DNA of 64,000 nucleotides from MWEI01 sp964600235 (lineage in GTDB: Bacteria; Desulfobacterota; Desulfomonilia; UBA1062): assembly GCA_964600235.1 (NCBI GenBank), contig CAZRIV010000001.1:124001-188000 (forward strand), written 5' to 3'. The notes beneath the pieces are model-generated. The model was not told where the DNA came from and searched no databases. It saw only the letters and a list, made by a program, of their open reading frames with translations. The position numbers were made by a program, and so were the translations under genes. Shown here in pieces: positions 25,301 to 33,418 of the stretch. Positions within the stretch are counted from its first letter, which is position 1. Every line of letters starts with the position of its first letter.

Positions 25301-27285
25301 ACCAGTGGGGTTTCCAGATAGATGCTCGGTATCTTTTTCACGAACTGGCGGCCCGTGGCACGGGCAAAATCCTTTTGTGAATCCGGCTGCACGAAATCGA
25401 GATAGTGCTTCCCCACGCATTCTTCGGCCTTGTAACCGATAAGCTTTTCGCAGGCTGGATTGATGAATCTTATGAATCCCGAGGCATCCGTCTCCACTAT
25501 GACATCACTTGCGTTATCGACGAGCTGTCGATACTGCTCTTCGCTCTTCCTTCTCTCCTGTTCCAGATCCTTCCGGAAGGTTATGTCGGTGAGGGTTCCC
25601 ACAAGGCGGACCGGGTCGTTCCGGCCGTCTCTCTCGACGATCTTGCCGCGATCAAGGATATGGCGGTACTGGCCGCTTTTTGTCCGCATGCGGGCTTCAC
25701 ATTCATAGATGGGACTTTTACCCTTGAGGTATTCATCAAGTGTTTCAAGAACTTTTGGCGTATCTTCGGGATGAACAATGCTTTTTCTGATATCACCGAG
25801 CTGGAAGATCTCCTTTTGTGAATAACCCAGAGATGCTATCCAATATGGGTTGTAAGTGATAACCCCTGTTTTCAGATTCCAGTCCCACACTCCCTCGCTG
25901 GTTGCATCCAGGGCATAACGCAGTCTCTGTTCCGACTGGGTTACCCGGGAATGATATGCCCTGGACCTTCGACGGTCGATGGCAAAGGCAATGATCATGA
26001 AGGTGATGATCATAGTGAGCAGAACTGGCTGCCTCCTGGATTTGAATATCTTCATACTCCAGGCATGAGCTCCTATATCGACCCCAAGGACAGAGATGAC
26101 ATCGTTCGAGAGGGGGTCTTTAATGGGAATGATAGCGCTTATCCACGTTCCCCATTCGTCACTCACCGGACCTTCGGTAATTTCCCTGCCGAGGTTGAAT
26201 GCCTGGCTGACCCCTTCTGATGCATCATTATAAATCTGGCCCGGAGGAGAATAGTCATTAGAGTCGGGAGGTTCTGAGTCGGCCTGGAAAAAAACGCCCT
26301 TATCGCCGCGCCCCATGATATACACGAAACGGAACTGCGGATTGGCGCTGCAAAGTGCCGTGAGCTGTTCCTTGATATGAATATATCCCGGCTGGCCGAG
26401 GTCATCGGCAGAACCGGTAAGCGTTTTCAATTCCTGGACATCAATAGCCTTCGAGGCTATCCTGGCCTGGGTCATGATGTCCTTGCGGAGCGAACGGTCT
26501 TCCATGCGGCCTGTCCATTCGGTAAAGATCCACCCGCCGAGCAATATGAGACCAAGTATCCATATGAACAACCTGGCATCAGGCAGGTCTTTTTCTCCGG
26601 AACCATAAATATCCTTTAATGAGTAGGAATAGAGCGTGAAGGCGATGAATATGAACAGGGAAGAGACTGCAATGAGAAGGTGAGCCGCAAAGAGAAGTGT
26701 GATGCTGACGGCATCATTCATTGCCAGAGAAAGAATCGATGAATCGGTGCCGGTTCCGATGCAGGCGGCGAGTATGGTGAATATGAACATGGTGATGCTC
26801 GTTGCACGGGGAAGGAAGACGGGCTTGTGCTCTTCTGATGCGTATTCATTGTGCCAGATGGTATGGGCAGCGAAAAATCCTGCAGGGAGTGCAATGATCA
26901 GATACCCTGCGACCTCAATTCCTCTCGTCCCGAACATTCCCGAAAGAAGGATTGCTGCGAGTGGGACAAGGTAAATCCAGGGGCCTGGGGTATTTCTGGT
27001 CTGCTTCTGTCTTGATCTACGTGAAAATTCGGCTAGAGCCAGGAATGAGGTGAAAGAAATGGCGAGCCGGACGACCTGGAATTCGATATTGCCCGGGAGA
27101 CTGAGCGCCAGCATGGTCAAGAGCCAGAATAATCCCTGTAACAGGCCGAAAAGAGATGCCCATTTCCAGGCCAGCAAGGTTTTGTGTGACAAGGAAAGGG
27201 AGAAGAACGCTATGCCGGTTATGATCCAGGATACAGTAGTGATAAATGCCAGGTAGTCTGTCTGATGAGACAGGTAATATTCCAT
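22330..27285 (-). CDS. Hybrid sensor histidine kinase with four PAS domains, two receivers and Hpt
   Basis: A 1651-aa membrane kinase. Order, by approximate residue: membrane block (5-240), a predicted extracytoplasmic sensor loop (about 265-405), another helix (about 410-430), PAS1 (450), PAS2 (580), PAS3 (708), PAS4 (832), a coiled linker, HisKA with SHEIRTP (993), HATPase with NLAGNALKF, DTGIGIP and GGTGLGLAI (1080-1200), receiver 1 (LLDSRMDG), receiver 2 (FMDCQMPG) and a C-terminal Hpt with HAHTIKGAAGN (1587). The full phosphorelay lies in one chain. PAS2 and PAS3 share the opening SEEQYRQLV and GRQFVKKIP, pointing to a tandem duplication. PAS4 has a Cys-rich loop (CHEYICPSLYGACP). The ATG at 27285 has a GGGAG site; a TTG ten codons upstream is weaker. 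Confidence 0.95.
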   Translation of the reverse strand: MEYYLSHQTDYLAFITTVSWIITGIAFFSLSLSHKTLLAWKWASLFGLLQGLFWLLTMLALSLPGNIEFQVVRLAISFTSFLALAEFSRRSRQKQTRNTPGPWIYLVPLAAILLSGMFGTRGIEVAGYLIIALPAGFFAAHTIWHNEYASEEHKPVFLPRATSITMFIFTILAACIGTGTDSSILSLAMNDAVSITLLFAAHLLIAVSSLFIFIAFTLYSYSLKDIYGSGEKDLPDARLFIWILGLILLGGWIFTEWTGRMEDRSLRKDIMTQARIASKAIDVQELKTLTGSADDLGQPGYIHIKEQLTALCSANPQFRFVYIMGRGDKGVFFQADSEPPDSNDYSPPGQIYNDASEGVSQAFNLGREITEGPVSDEWGTWISAIIPIKDPLSNDVISVLGVDIGAHAWSMKIFKSRRQPVLLTMIITFMIIAFAIDRRRSRAYHSRVTQSEQRLRYALDATSEGVWDWNLKTGVITYNPYWIASLGYSQKEIFQLGDIRKSIVHPEDTPKVLETLDEYLKGKSPIYECEARMRTKSGQYRHILDRGKIVERDGRNDPVRLVGTLTDITFRKDLEQERRKSEEQYRQLVDNASDVIVETDASGFIRFINPACEKLIGYKAEECVGKHYLDFVQPDSQKDFARATGRQFVKKIPSIYLETPLVNKDGTEVWIGQNIKLLLDGETPLGFHAVARDITEIKRAGSALKKSEEQYRQLVEKASDLIYETDASGYFRFVNPAAERLSGYSTEEFIGRHYLEFIPVEFHTEIARLLGRQFVKKIPTITNEFPMITKDGRRRWLWQSVSLIMDGDTVSGFHVLARDFTEKKRAEDALKESEERLHAVFDHVQAGIILIDPSTHSIVSANRLAADMCGTAPELMTGRSCHEYICPSLYGACPITDLHEVLDNDERTLLTPHGKEIPILKTVIDVSIGGKAYLLESFIDITARKEAEKALLLTNEELEKTNKLLEEANLRSIEMTIRAETANRAKSEFLANMSHEIRTPMNGVIGMTELLMGTDLNAKQSHYAEIIRSSGDALLSLINDILDFSKIEADRMDLEIIDFDLRVLMEDLTELLSVRSYEKGIELSCLIEAGVPTRLRGDPGRLRQIIMNLAGNALKFTHVGEVVIRASLEAGTDESALVRFVVRDTGIGIPSDKIPTLFSAFTQVDPSTTRKYGGTGLGLAICKRLIEIMGGTVSVESTEGIGSTFTFSVMFEKQRSPQQSLPVMEEGLSGRRALIVDDNETNREILALLLDTWGVRHEEASCGPDALKMLDKARLDRDPFIIALLDSRMDGMSGEELGGAIRRDPQLSGTLLVMLSSLAQRGEVTRLKDAGFDAYLTKPVKQVQLYECLISVLGIPKAHDSSSPPRQIITRHTLKELKRHDWRILLVEDNLTNQIVATGMLENLGYHAVVAGSGAEAIRELEEAHYDLVFMDCQMPGMDGFETTAIIRNAQSHVRNHSIPIIAMTAHAMKGDREKCIDAGMDDYLSKPLKSVELSDMLLKWFPIIDGNACVPPLEGCLQESCSVRPNELYSDIMGQDFDMKALMDNLDHDSELARMILVAFYHDMPGTLSRLEEAISDAQADKVALHAHTIKGAAGNVCAPSMKDLATRMEKAARDGELETAAMLMPELVCRFDDFRNAAEKTGWIEKRGL

Positions 27286-27397
27286 AAGATGCTCAGCTCT
27301 CCCTCGTGAAATCAATGGTCTTGGACATGGTTCTTCTGGAGATTTCCATTTATAAGGATTTATCGTACTTTTCAGGGCTATAACTTGAACAGACCTC

Positions 27398-27444
27398 TGC
27401 TCAAATTCATACTCACAACTTAAAAAGTGCTTAAATTCAGACTC
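27398..27444. repeat. Two direct repeats upstream of the hybrid kinase
   Basis: The 17-mers at 27398-27414 and 27428-27444 (TGCTCAAATTCATACTC and TGCTTAAATTCAGACTC) match at 15 positions and are spaced exactly 30 bases apart, about three helical turns. They lie upstream of the kinase gene and downstream of metX. A pair of regulator sites is possible. Confidence 0.5.
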
Positions 27445-27481
27445 TTCAGAGTATCACGCGTACGGGGTTGATCCAGTCGGA

Positions 27482-28621
27482 TTACTGCAGAGAATCGAGA
27501 AAACTCCGCACCAGCAATGAAAGCCGTGTATAATCGGTGAGAAAGGCATCATGGCCGTGGTCGGTTTCTATATCTGCATAGGAGACACGGACATTGAGTC
27601 CGGAAAAGAACCTGACAATGTCATGGGACTGCTGGGGGGGGTAGAGCCAGTCTGAAGTGAAAGATATGACGAGGCCTTTTTTCTTCCTGAGTATATCAAA
27701 CCCTTTGCCCCGGGACCTGTTTTCACCACGGAGACGATTTGAGCCGCTGATGGAGGAGACAAGGTCGAAATTATCGATGGCTGCCGTGATATAGAGGTAG
27801 CTGTTGGCGTCGAACCTGCGCACAAAGGCAATGCCCTGGTAGTCGAGATAGTGCTCCACCTCGAAGGACGGCCTGAACACGGCCTTGGAATCTTCTCCTT
27901 TCTTCAGCCTGCCGAATTTCTCCTGCATCATCTTTTCAGATATATACGTGATATGCCCGATCATCCGCGCCACGGAAAGCCCGCCTTCAGGAGGCATCTC
28001 GCCATAATAATTGCCGCCGTTCCACCTCGGATCCGCCATGATGGCACGCCTTCCCACTTCATTGAATGCGATCTGCTGGGCCGAATGGCGCATGGAAGAC
28101 GCTATGCATATGAATGAATCGAACAGGGATGGATAATCACAGAACATCTGCATGGCCTGCATTCCGCCCATGGAGCCGCCCACCACACTCTTGAGCTTTG
28201 TGATGCCGAGGTGGCCGAGCAGGAGGCTCTGCACCTCCACCATGTCGCGAATGCTGACCGGAGGGAAGTTCAGGGCATAGGGTTTTCCGGTTGCCGGGTT
28301 GATGGACGATGGTCCGGTTGATCCATTGCAGCCGCTGATCACATTAACGCAGATGACAAAATATTTTTCCGTATCAAAGGCCTTGCCCGGGCCTATCAAT
28401 ACGTCCCACCAGCCAGGTTTGGTATCTCCCCTGTGGAAGAAGGCGGCGTGAGCGCTGCCGGAAAGTGCGTGTTCTATGAGGATGGCATTGTCTCTTGAAT
28501 CATTGAGTGAACCGTAGGTCTCATAGGCAATGTCCATTTCAGGGAGGATATCACCGGATTCAAGCCTGAAGGGCCTGTCGATATGAATGGAGCTGGTCTC
28601 GACTACCGGGCCCGGACTCAT
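27482..28621 (-). CDS. metX: Homoserine O-acetyltransferase (MetX)
   Basis: Transfers an acetyl (or succinyl) group from CoA to homoserine, opening the methionine branch. The 379-aa alpha/beta-hydrolase-fold protein has HALSGSAHAAFF, GCNGSTGPSS, the nucleophile elbow VVGGSMGGMQA (Ser150) and the C-terminal catalytic GHDAFL (His357). Its start overlaps the metW stop by four bases. Acyl specificity cannot be read from sequence; the label MetX follows the fold and the metW neighbour. Confidence 0.95.
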   Translation of the reverse strand: MSPGPVVETSSIHIDRPFRLESGDILPEMDIAYETYGSLNDSRDNAILIEHALSGSAHAAFFHRGDTKPGWWDVLIGPGKAFDTEKYFVICVNVISGCNGSTGPSSINPATGKPYALNFPPVSIRDMVEVQSLLLGHLGITKLKSVVGGSMGGMQAMQMFCDYPSLFDSFICIASSMRHSAQQIAFNEVGRRAIMADPRWNGGNYYGEMPPEGGLSVARMIGHITYISEKMMQEKFGRLKKGEDSKAVFRPSFEVEHYLDYQGIAFVRRFDANSYLYITAAIDNFDLVSSISGSNRLRGENRSRGKGFDILRKKKGLVISFTSDWLYPPQQSHDIVRFFSGLNVRVSYADIETDHGHDAFLTDYTRLSLLVRSFLDSLQ

Positions 28622-29223
28622 TTGCGCCCCACCATGAACACGGCCTCTTTCACGAAGAGATTCTCCATGGGCAGTCTGTTTTTTGAAGATAAGTGAAAGG
28701 GGAGAAAATACCTGGATTCGAGTATCACCATATCCATCTCGCCAAGAGAAGCCATGAATTCCTTCAGGCAGACAAACCGGATCACCGGCGTTTCATGCCA
28801 GTTCCCGGCAAGACGCATCTCGTCCGACACGCTTCCGCTTCGCATGATCGCCATCCTGTTTGCCACATATCCGAAATTGGATACGGAGATAACAGCGTAT
28901 CTGCCGACCCTGAGCATCTCCGAGATGACATGGTAGGGCCGGTGGATCACCTGCAAGGTGGCGGTAAGGATGACATAATCGAAGCTCATCTCATCCCACT
29001 GGGAAAGCCCGTGGTCAATATCAGCCTGGTAGACGCTGATCCCCTTTTCAAGACACTTCACTATCATGTCCTGGGAAATCTCCACTCCGATGCCGTCTAT
29101 TTGCTTATTCCGGGCGAGGCGGCTCAACAGGGTCCCATCACCGCAGCCGAGGTCCAGTACCCTGCTGCGAGGATGTATCCATTCTTCTATGATGTACTGG
29201 GTTTTTTCCTGAACACTCGACAT
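28618..29223 (-). CDS. metW: Methionine biosynthesis protein MetW
   Basis: A 201-aa protein with a class I methyltransferase fold: RVLDLGCGDGTLL (SAM-type motif I, about residue 20) and DYVILTATLQVIHRP. MetW is required together with MetX for homoserine acylation in many proteobacteria. Here, as usual, the pair is coupled (ATGA overlap), with metW first. No SAM riboswitch or MetJ box was recognised upstream. Confidence 0.93.
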   Translation of the reverse strand: MSSVQEKTQYIIEEWIHPRSRVLDLGCGDGTLLSRLARNKQIDGIGVEISQDMIVKCLEKGISVYQADIDHGLSQWDEMSFDYVILTATLQVIHRPYHVISEMLRVGRYAVISVSNFGYVANRMAIMRSGSVSDEMRLAGNWHETPVIRFVCLKEFMASLGEMDMVILESRYFLPFHLSSKNRLPMENLFVKEAVFMVGRK

Positions 29224-29350
29224 GGCCGGACGGTACCCTCGCTCCTTGTTATATTCATCATTTCATAACATGATCCCGTATCCGCCTGGAATAAAATAGT
29301 ATGCTGTCATTGTCCGGCCTCGCTAACCGATAAAGGATGCCCTGTTCGGT

Positions 29351-30352
29351 TCACGCGGCGCAGAAGAGTGCAGGGGAACCGCTCTCGGAAAGTCTGGCCT
29401 TGCCCTCTTCGATGAGAATCTCCAGGTGGACGAGTATCTCAGAGACGGCCAGAAAGGCCTCGGATTCTTCGATCCCGGGGAAGACCTGTTCCATGAGCCC
29501 GTAGATCGAACGACCCCTGTCATCCAGGACGAGCCGGATCTTTTCGGAACGTTCCCGGTGGTGCAGCCTATACCCGGAGATGAGTGACTTCAGGTCGTCG
29601 ATATACTCTCCATGGGAAGGGAAAGTGCAGGTTACCTCCAGATCATCGAGCCTCCGGAGAGATTTCATATAAGCCTCCAGGCTTTTGTATGAAGGGTCTT
29701 TCAGCCTGGACCGGTTCACCTCGTGAAATGGATTAGGGGTGATGTGTTTGAGCAGGTGATCACCGCTGAACAGTATATTTTCCTGCTTTTCATGAAGGCA
29801 GCAGCACCCGGGCGAGTGACCGGGGGTATGGATGACCTGAAGCTCGAAGCCGTCGCCCTCGAATGTATCTCCGTCGGCCATGACAATGGCGTCATCAACG
29901 GGGTCGCAGAGGTTCTTGAAGAAATGCGAACGCCGTTTCATGCGCTCCACGATCGGACCGGGCATGCCGGCCATGGCATAGAACCGGTCGGCATCGCTGT
30001 TCCACATGCCCCCCCTGAGGTATTCTGCGGAAAGCCTCCACAGATCGTCTTCATGAATATGGCACGGGATTTCCCTTGAGGCGGCCCCGCGGATCTGACC
30101 AACAAGGCCGAAATGGTCGATATGACCATGTGTGATGATTATGCGCTCCACATCCTGCCAGTCAAATCCGGCCTCATGGAGCTGCCTCTCCAGGGTAATG
30201 AATGCCCCGGGAAATTTGGGAGCGGTATCGATGAGCGTTACAGGCCCTTTGCCCAGAACGAACATATTGGAACTGATAAGGTCCGGGAAACCCGGCAAGG
30301 GAACGCTCAGGACACGGATATGACCGGTATGCGGAAACGGGTTCAGTCCCAT
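29351..30352 (-). CDS. MBL-fold metallo-hydrolase, glyoxalase II-like
   Basis: The 333-aa protein has the glyoxalase II-type signature THGHIDHFGLVG, then HTPGHSPGC, LFSGDHLL and a C-terminal helical domain that includes FPSHGEYIDDL. Distant members of this family act on thioesters and acyl-CoA-like substrates; the specific substrate is unknown. Start at the first ATG (30352); a TTG two codons earlier is possible. The NifU-C gene lies upstream with 40 bases between, likely in one transcript. Confidence 0.82.
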   Translation of the reverse strand: MGLNPFPHTGHIRVLSVPLPGFPDLISSNMFVLGKGPVTLIDTAPKFPGAFITLERQLHEAGFDWQDVERIIITHGHIDHFGLVGQIRGAASREIPCHIHEDDLWRLSAEYLRGGMWNSDADRFYAMAGMPGPIVERMKRRSHFFKNLCDPVDDAIVMADGDTFEGDGFELQVIHTPGHSPGCCCLHEKQENILFSGDHLLKHITPNPFHEVNRSRLKDPSYKSLEAYMKSLRRLDDLEVTCTFPSHGEYIDDLKSLISGYRLHHRERSEKIRLVLDDRGRSIYGLMEQVFPGIEESEAFLAVSEILVHLEILIEEGKARLSESGSPALFCAA

Positions 30353-30392
30353 GAGCAAGGGCGCCTATGGCAAGTACCGGGAACACGGCCGA

Positions 30393-30626
30393 TCATACAA
30401 TTGATTTGACCTCCTTGATCTCAGGCACCTCTTTTTTCAGCACGCGTTCGATAATGGTTTTGAGGGTCATGGTGGCCATGGGGCATCCATTGCACGCCCC
30501 CTTGAGCCTCACCTGAACGATGCCGTCAGGAGAAACGTCCACCAGTTCCACATCTCCTCCGTCCCTTTTGAGTACAGAACGTGTTTTATCGAGTGCCTTT
30601 TGAACCTGCTCAAAGTCGACAGCCAT
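30393..30626 (-). CDS. NifU C-terminal-domain protein (Fe-S cluster carrier)
   Basis: A 77-aa protein made only of the NifU C-terminal domain, starting MAVDFEQVQKALD and carrying the CNGCPMA motif whose two Cys bridge a cluster between two subunits. Such proteins deliver Fe-S clusters to client enzymes. AAAGGAG precedes the ATG. Its nearness to a metallo-hydrolase gene does not identify the client. Confidence 0.92.
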   Translation of the reverse strand: MAVDFEQVQKALDKTRSVLKRDGGDVELVDVSPDGIVQVRLKGACNGCPMATMTLKTIIERVLKKEVPEIKEVKSIV

Positions 30627-30882
30627 GATCGTTCTCCTTTACAAGGCAGCATCCATGTCTGAAAGTTGCTGACATTTAAAGATGTCTTGTGTTCATGTAA
30701 TGGATCGCAGGAGATGAATCAAGCCCTAACGTCGATATGTATATCCTGATCAGACAATTGAATGTTTTCTCTGAGCCTATTGAGCGAAGTGGGCGGTCTC
30801 AAGCATGGAGGTTTCCAAAGCACCCGGTCCATGTTAGTTATTCACCCATGAAGGCAGCCGTGACCATGGATAGGGTGTAAAA

Positions 30883-32328
30883 ATGACAAGTTTCCTCAAG
30901 GAGAGGTGGAACGCCGAAGGCGGACTCGGCGAAGTGCTCGTACTTGCCTTTCCGCTTATCCTGAGCACCGGCTCCTGGTCTATCCAGCACTTTGTGGACC
31001 GTATGTTCCTTTCCTGGTATTCACCTGAAGCCATCGCAGCAGCAATGCCTTCAGGCATTCTGAACTTCGCGGTCATGAGTCTTTTCATAGGCACCGCAAG
31101 CTATGTGAGCACCTTTGTAGCCCAGTACAATGGCGCCGGGATGAACCACCGGGTGGGACCCGCCATGTGGCAGGGCATCTATTTCTCCATTATCGGCGGC
31201 ATATTCATGCTCTGCCTCATGCCGTTGTCCGGACCCATATTCGATTATGTGGGGCACGAACAGGCGATCCGGGTCAATGAGATCGTATTTTTCAAATATA
31301 TCTGCCTCGGAGGATTTCCCGTGATCGCCTCCTCTGTCCTGTCAGGCTTCTATACGGGCCTTGGAAGACCCTGGCCGGTCATGTGGGTGAACGTGTTCGC
31401 GACCGTGGTTACCCTTGTCCTCGACTACGTGCTGATATTCGGCAACTGGGGCTTTCCTGAAATGGGCATGAAAGGCGCAGCCATCGCCATGGTCATATCC
31501 GCATACTTCTCATTTTTTACCTACATCGGTCTCCTGGCGAAATCTTCTCATAAGAAGGCATTCGGGATCTTCTCAGGATGGAGACCCGACCGTGACCTGT
31601 TCGGCCGGCTCATTCGATTCGGATTGCCCTCGGGGATACAGTTCGCCCTGGATATGGCTGGATTCAGCGCCTTTGTCCTCATCCTTGGTCGCCTCGGCGA
31701 AGTAAACCTCGCTGCCACGAACATAGCCTTCAACATCAATACCCTGGCCTTCATGCCCATGGTCGGGATCGGCATCGCCGTGTCCGTGCTTGTGGGACGC
31801 TACCTCGGCAGCGGCAGGCCTGAAATCGCATCGAGGAGCACTTATTCCGGCTTTATCATGACCTTTGTTTATATGAGCTCCATAGCCGTTCTCTATGCCG
31901 CTGTCCCTGAGATCTTCACCGCACCGTTCGCGGCAAACTCGGATTCAGCATCGTTTCTAGAGATCAAGAGGCTTGCGGAAATACTCCTGAGGTTTGTTGC
32001 GCTCTACTCCATTTTCGACACCATGAATGTAATTTTCGCCTCCGCGCTCAAGGGGGCAGGCGACACGAGATTCGTGATGTACATGATCGTGCTGGTATCG
32101 CTGTTCGTGCTTGTACTGCCGACCTATATCATGATCATGGTGCTCGGCTACGGGATCATGGCCGCGTGGACCATTGCTACCGTCTATGTGATCCTGCTGG
32201 GTTTCATGTTTCTGTTCCGCTTCCGTCAGGGGAGCTGGAAAAAGATGCGCGTGATCGAGGGGTATCCCATAACACACCTGATCCCTCCTGCCGTCCCTGA
32301 ATGTCCGGACGCCAAGTTCGAGCCCTGA
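30883..32328 (+). CDS. MATE-family efflux transporter
   Basis: Integral membrane exporter of 481 aa with about 12 helices in two similar halves, the MATE layout. The N-terminal LVLAFPLILST-like opening (LVLAFPLIL), SIQHFVDRMFLSWYSPEAIAAAMPSG and the second-half LPSGIQFALDMAGFS fit the family. MATE proteins expel cationic drugs or metabolites using a H+ or Na+ gradient; the substrate is unknown. Its ribosome site is weak (GATAGGGTG). Confidence 0.9.
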   Translation: MTSFLKERWNAEGGLGEVLVLAFPLILSTGSWSIQHFVDRMFLSWYSPEAIAAAMPSGILNFAVMSLFIGTASYVSTFVAQYNGAGMNHRVGPAMWQGIYFSIIGGIFMLCLMPLSGPIFDYVGHEQAIRVNEIVFFKYICLGGFPVIASSVLSGFYTGLGRPWPVMWVNVFATVVTLVLDYVLIFGNWGFPEMGMKGAAIAMVISAYFSFFTYIGLLAKSSHKKAFGIFSGWRPDRDLFGRLIRFGLPSGIQFALDMAGFSAFVLILGRLGEVNLAATNIAFNINTLAFMPMVGIGIAVSVLVGRYLGSGRPEIASRSTYSGFIMTFVYMSSIAVLYAAVPEIFTAPFAANSDSASFLEIKRLAEILLRFVALYSIFDTMNVIFASALKGAGDTRFVMYMIVLVSLFVLVLPTYIMIMVLGYGIMAAWTIATVYVILLGFMFLFRFRQGSWKKMRVIEGYPITHLIPPAVPECPDAKFEP

Positions 32329-32751
32329 CGCTCTATTGTGACCATGTTCCTGCACCCGTCCATTATGTCTATTCCTCGTCGCCCCCGAACCCCGTACGTG
32401 ATGCGTGCGTCACACGCATCCATCGTATGGAAAAGATTTACACTATTAGAGAATAGTCTTTCCATCCATGTAATAAACTTTAAGGCGGCATCACCCTTGA
32501 TTATCATCTAAGTGCTCATTATTATAAGTTGGTAAATTTATGAAATTGTGGTTTCCCCTGGTGCCATTCTTAAGGCCTGATATTTGCAATTCAATTTATT
32601 TGTAAAAAGTATTCTGTTAAAAAAAGGGACCGTATACCATCAAGGTTTTCGAGTAATGGAGAAGCCTTGATAATCACCAGATGATATACATGAGTCGGTC
32701 TACTCTTGAACGCAAAGCGGATCGACTTTTTTTGTGGGGTATGAGAACGTA
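32329..32751. other. Gene-poor AT-richer intergenic region with stem-loops
   Basis: No convincing gene is seen. The first part holds a perfect 8-bp hairpin (32400-32420, GATGCGTG / CACGCATC) extended by CCGTACG / CGTATGG outside. On the minus strand this area ends in CACGTACGG..GTTCGGGG, reminiscent of the 3' end of bacterial group II introns, but the domain V catalytic AGC triad is missing. A second hairpin, ATCAAGG / CCTTGAT, lies at 32639-32671. Base composition drops relative to both sides. Confidence 0.45.
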
Positions 32752-33210
32752 ATGAAAGTATTTGCTTTTTTAATGATTGCTTGCTTGTATACAATGTTCA
32801 GCTCTGCTTCAGCCACCGCAGGACCCATCTTTCCATTTTCCAACCCCCCGGCATATATGCAAGGTTTTGTGAGCGCGTGTGTCACATCCGGCTGTATTAC
32901 CTCCTCGGATAATCGCCCGGACATTTTATCCGTGCCGTTCCCCATGACCGACAGCTATGGAAAACGCCTCAATACCCCCCGCATGGCACTTGCCGGGATG
33001 TGGGTACTTCAGTCCCCAAATGGGGCTGGTCTGCAGGAGACCGGAAGTAATTCCAGAGATTGCATGACGCCGCTTTTTGTGGGGAGCCTCCTGGTGAGCC
33101 TTTCGGGCTTCATCAGAAGGCTATCAAAGCCGCAGCGGAGTGACCGTCATGAAGTTGTTCAGATGAGGTCTCGAACTCCATACGAGAAGATACTCTCAGC
33201 AGAGATGTGA
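32752..33210 (+). CDS. Doubtful secreted hypothetical protein
   Basis: The 152-codon frame begins with a convincing signal peptide (MKVFAFLMIACLYTMFSSASATA, shown here only by its pattern K-hydrophobic-ASA; cut near residue 23) followed by a Pro/Gly/Ser-rich stretch with two Cys (ACVTSGC). After about residue 105 the sequence loses coding character and runs through a series of DNA stem-loops, so the gene may be truncated or the frame fortuitous. The ribosome site is poor. No family recognised. Confidence 0.3.
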   Translation: MKVFAFLMIACLYTMFSSASATAGPIFPFSNPPAYMQGFVSACVTSGCITSSDNRPDILSVPFPMTDSYGKRLNTPRMALAGMWVLQSPNGAGLQETGSNSRDCMTPLFVGSLLVSLSGFIRRLSKPQRSDRHEVVQMRSRTPYEKILSAEM

Positions 33211-33418
33211 TGTTCTGATACAAGCAGGCACACGAATGAGCATGCCTGTCGAGCCTTTATAGGGCACAGACGTGCTATACCCTCAGTCCAGTTCCGTATT
33301 TGCAGTCCTTAAAACCTTCTCTTTCGCTGACTCTTGGGGTATATCTCCATACTGTCAGCAGCATTGCTGTCATACTCTGGCCTGTTTTGTGAGCAGGTCT
33401 TGATGAAAGTGAGATGCC

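Noticed and set aside
29224..29350. SAM riboswitch or MetJ boxes before metW-metX
   Set aside because: No matching core or repeated AGACGTCT-like boxes were seen.
32226..32507. 93-codon minus-strand ORF after the MATE gene
   Set aside because: It is partly antisense to the MATE coding end and partly built from a hairpin region; no coding signals.
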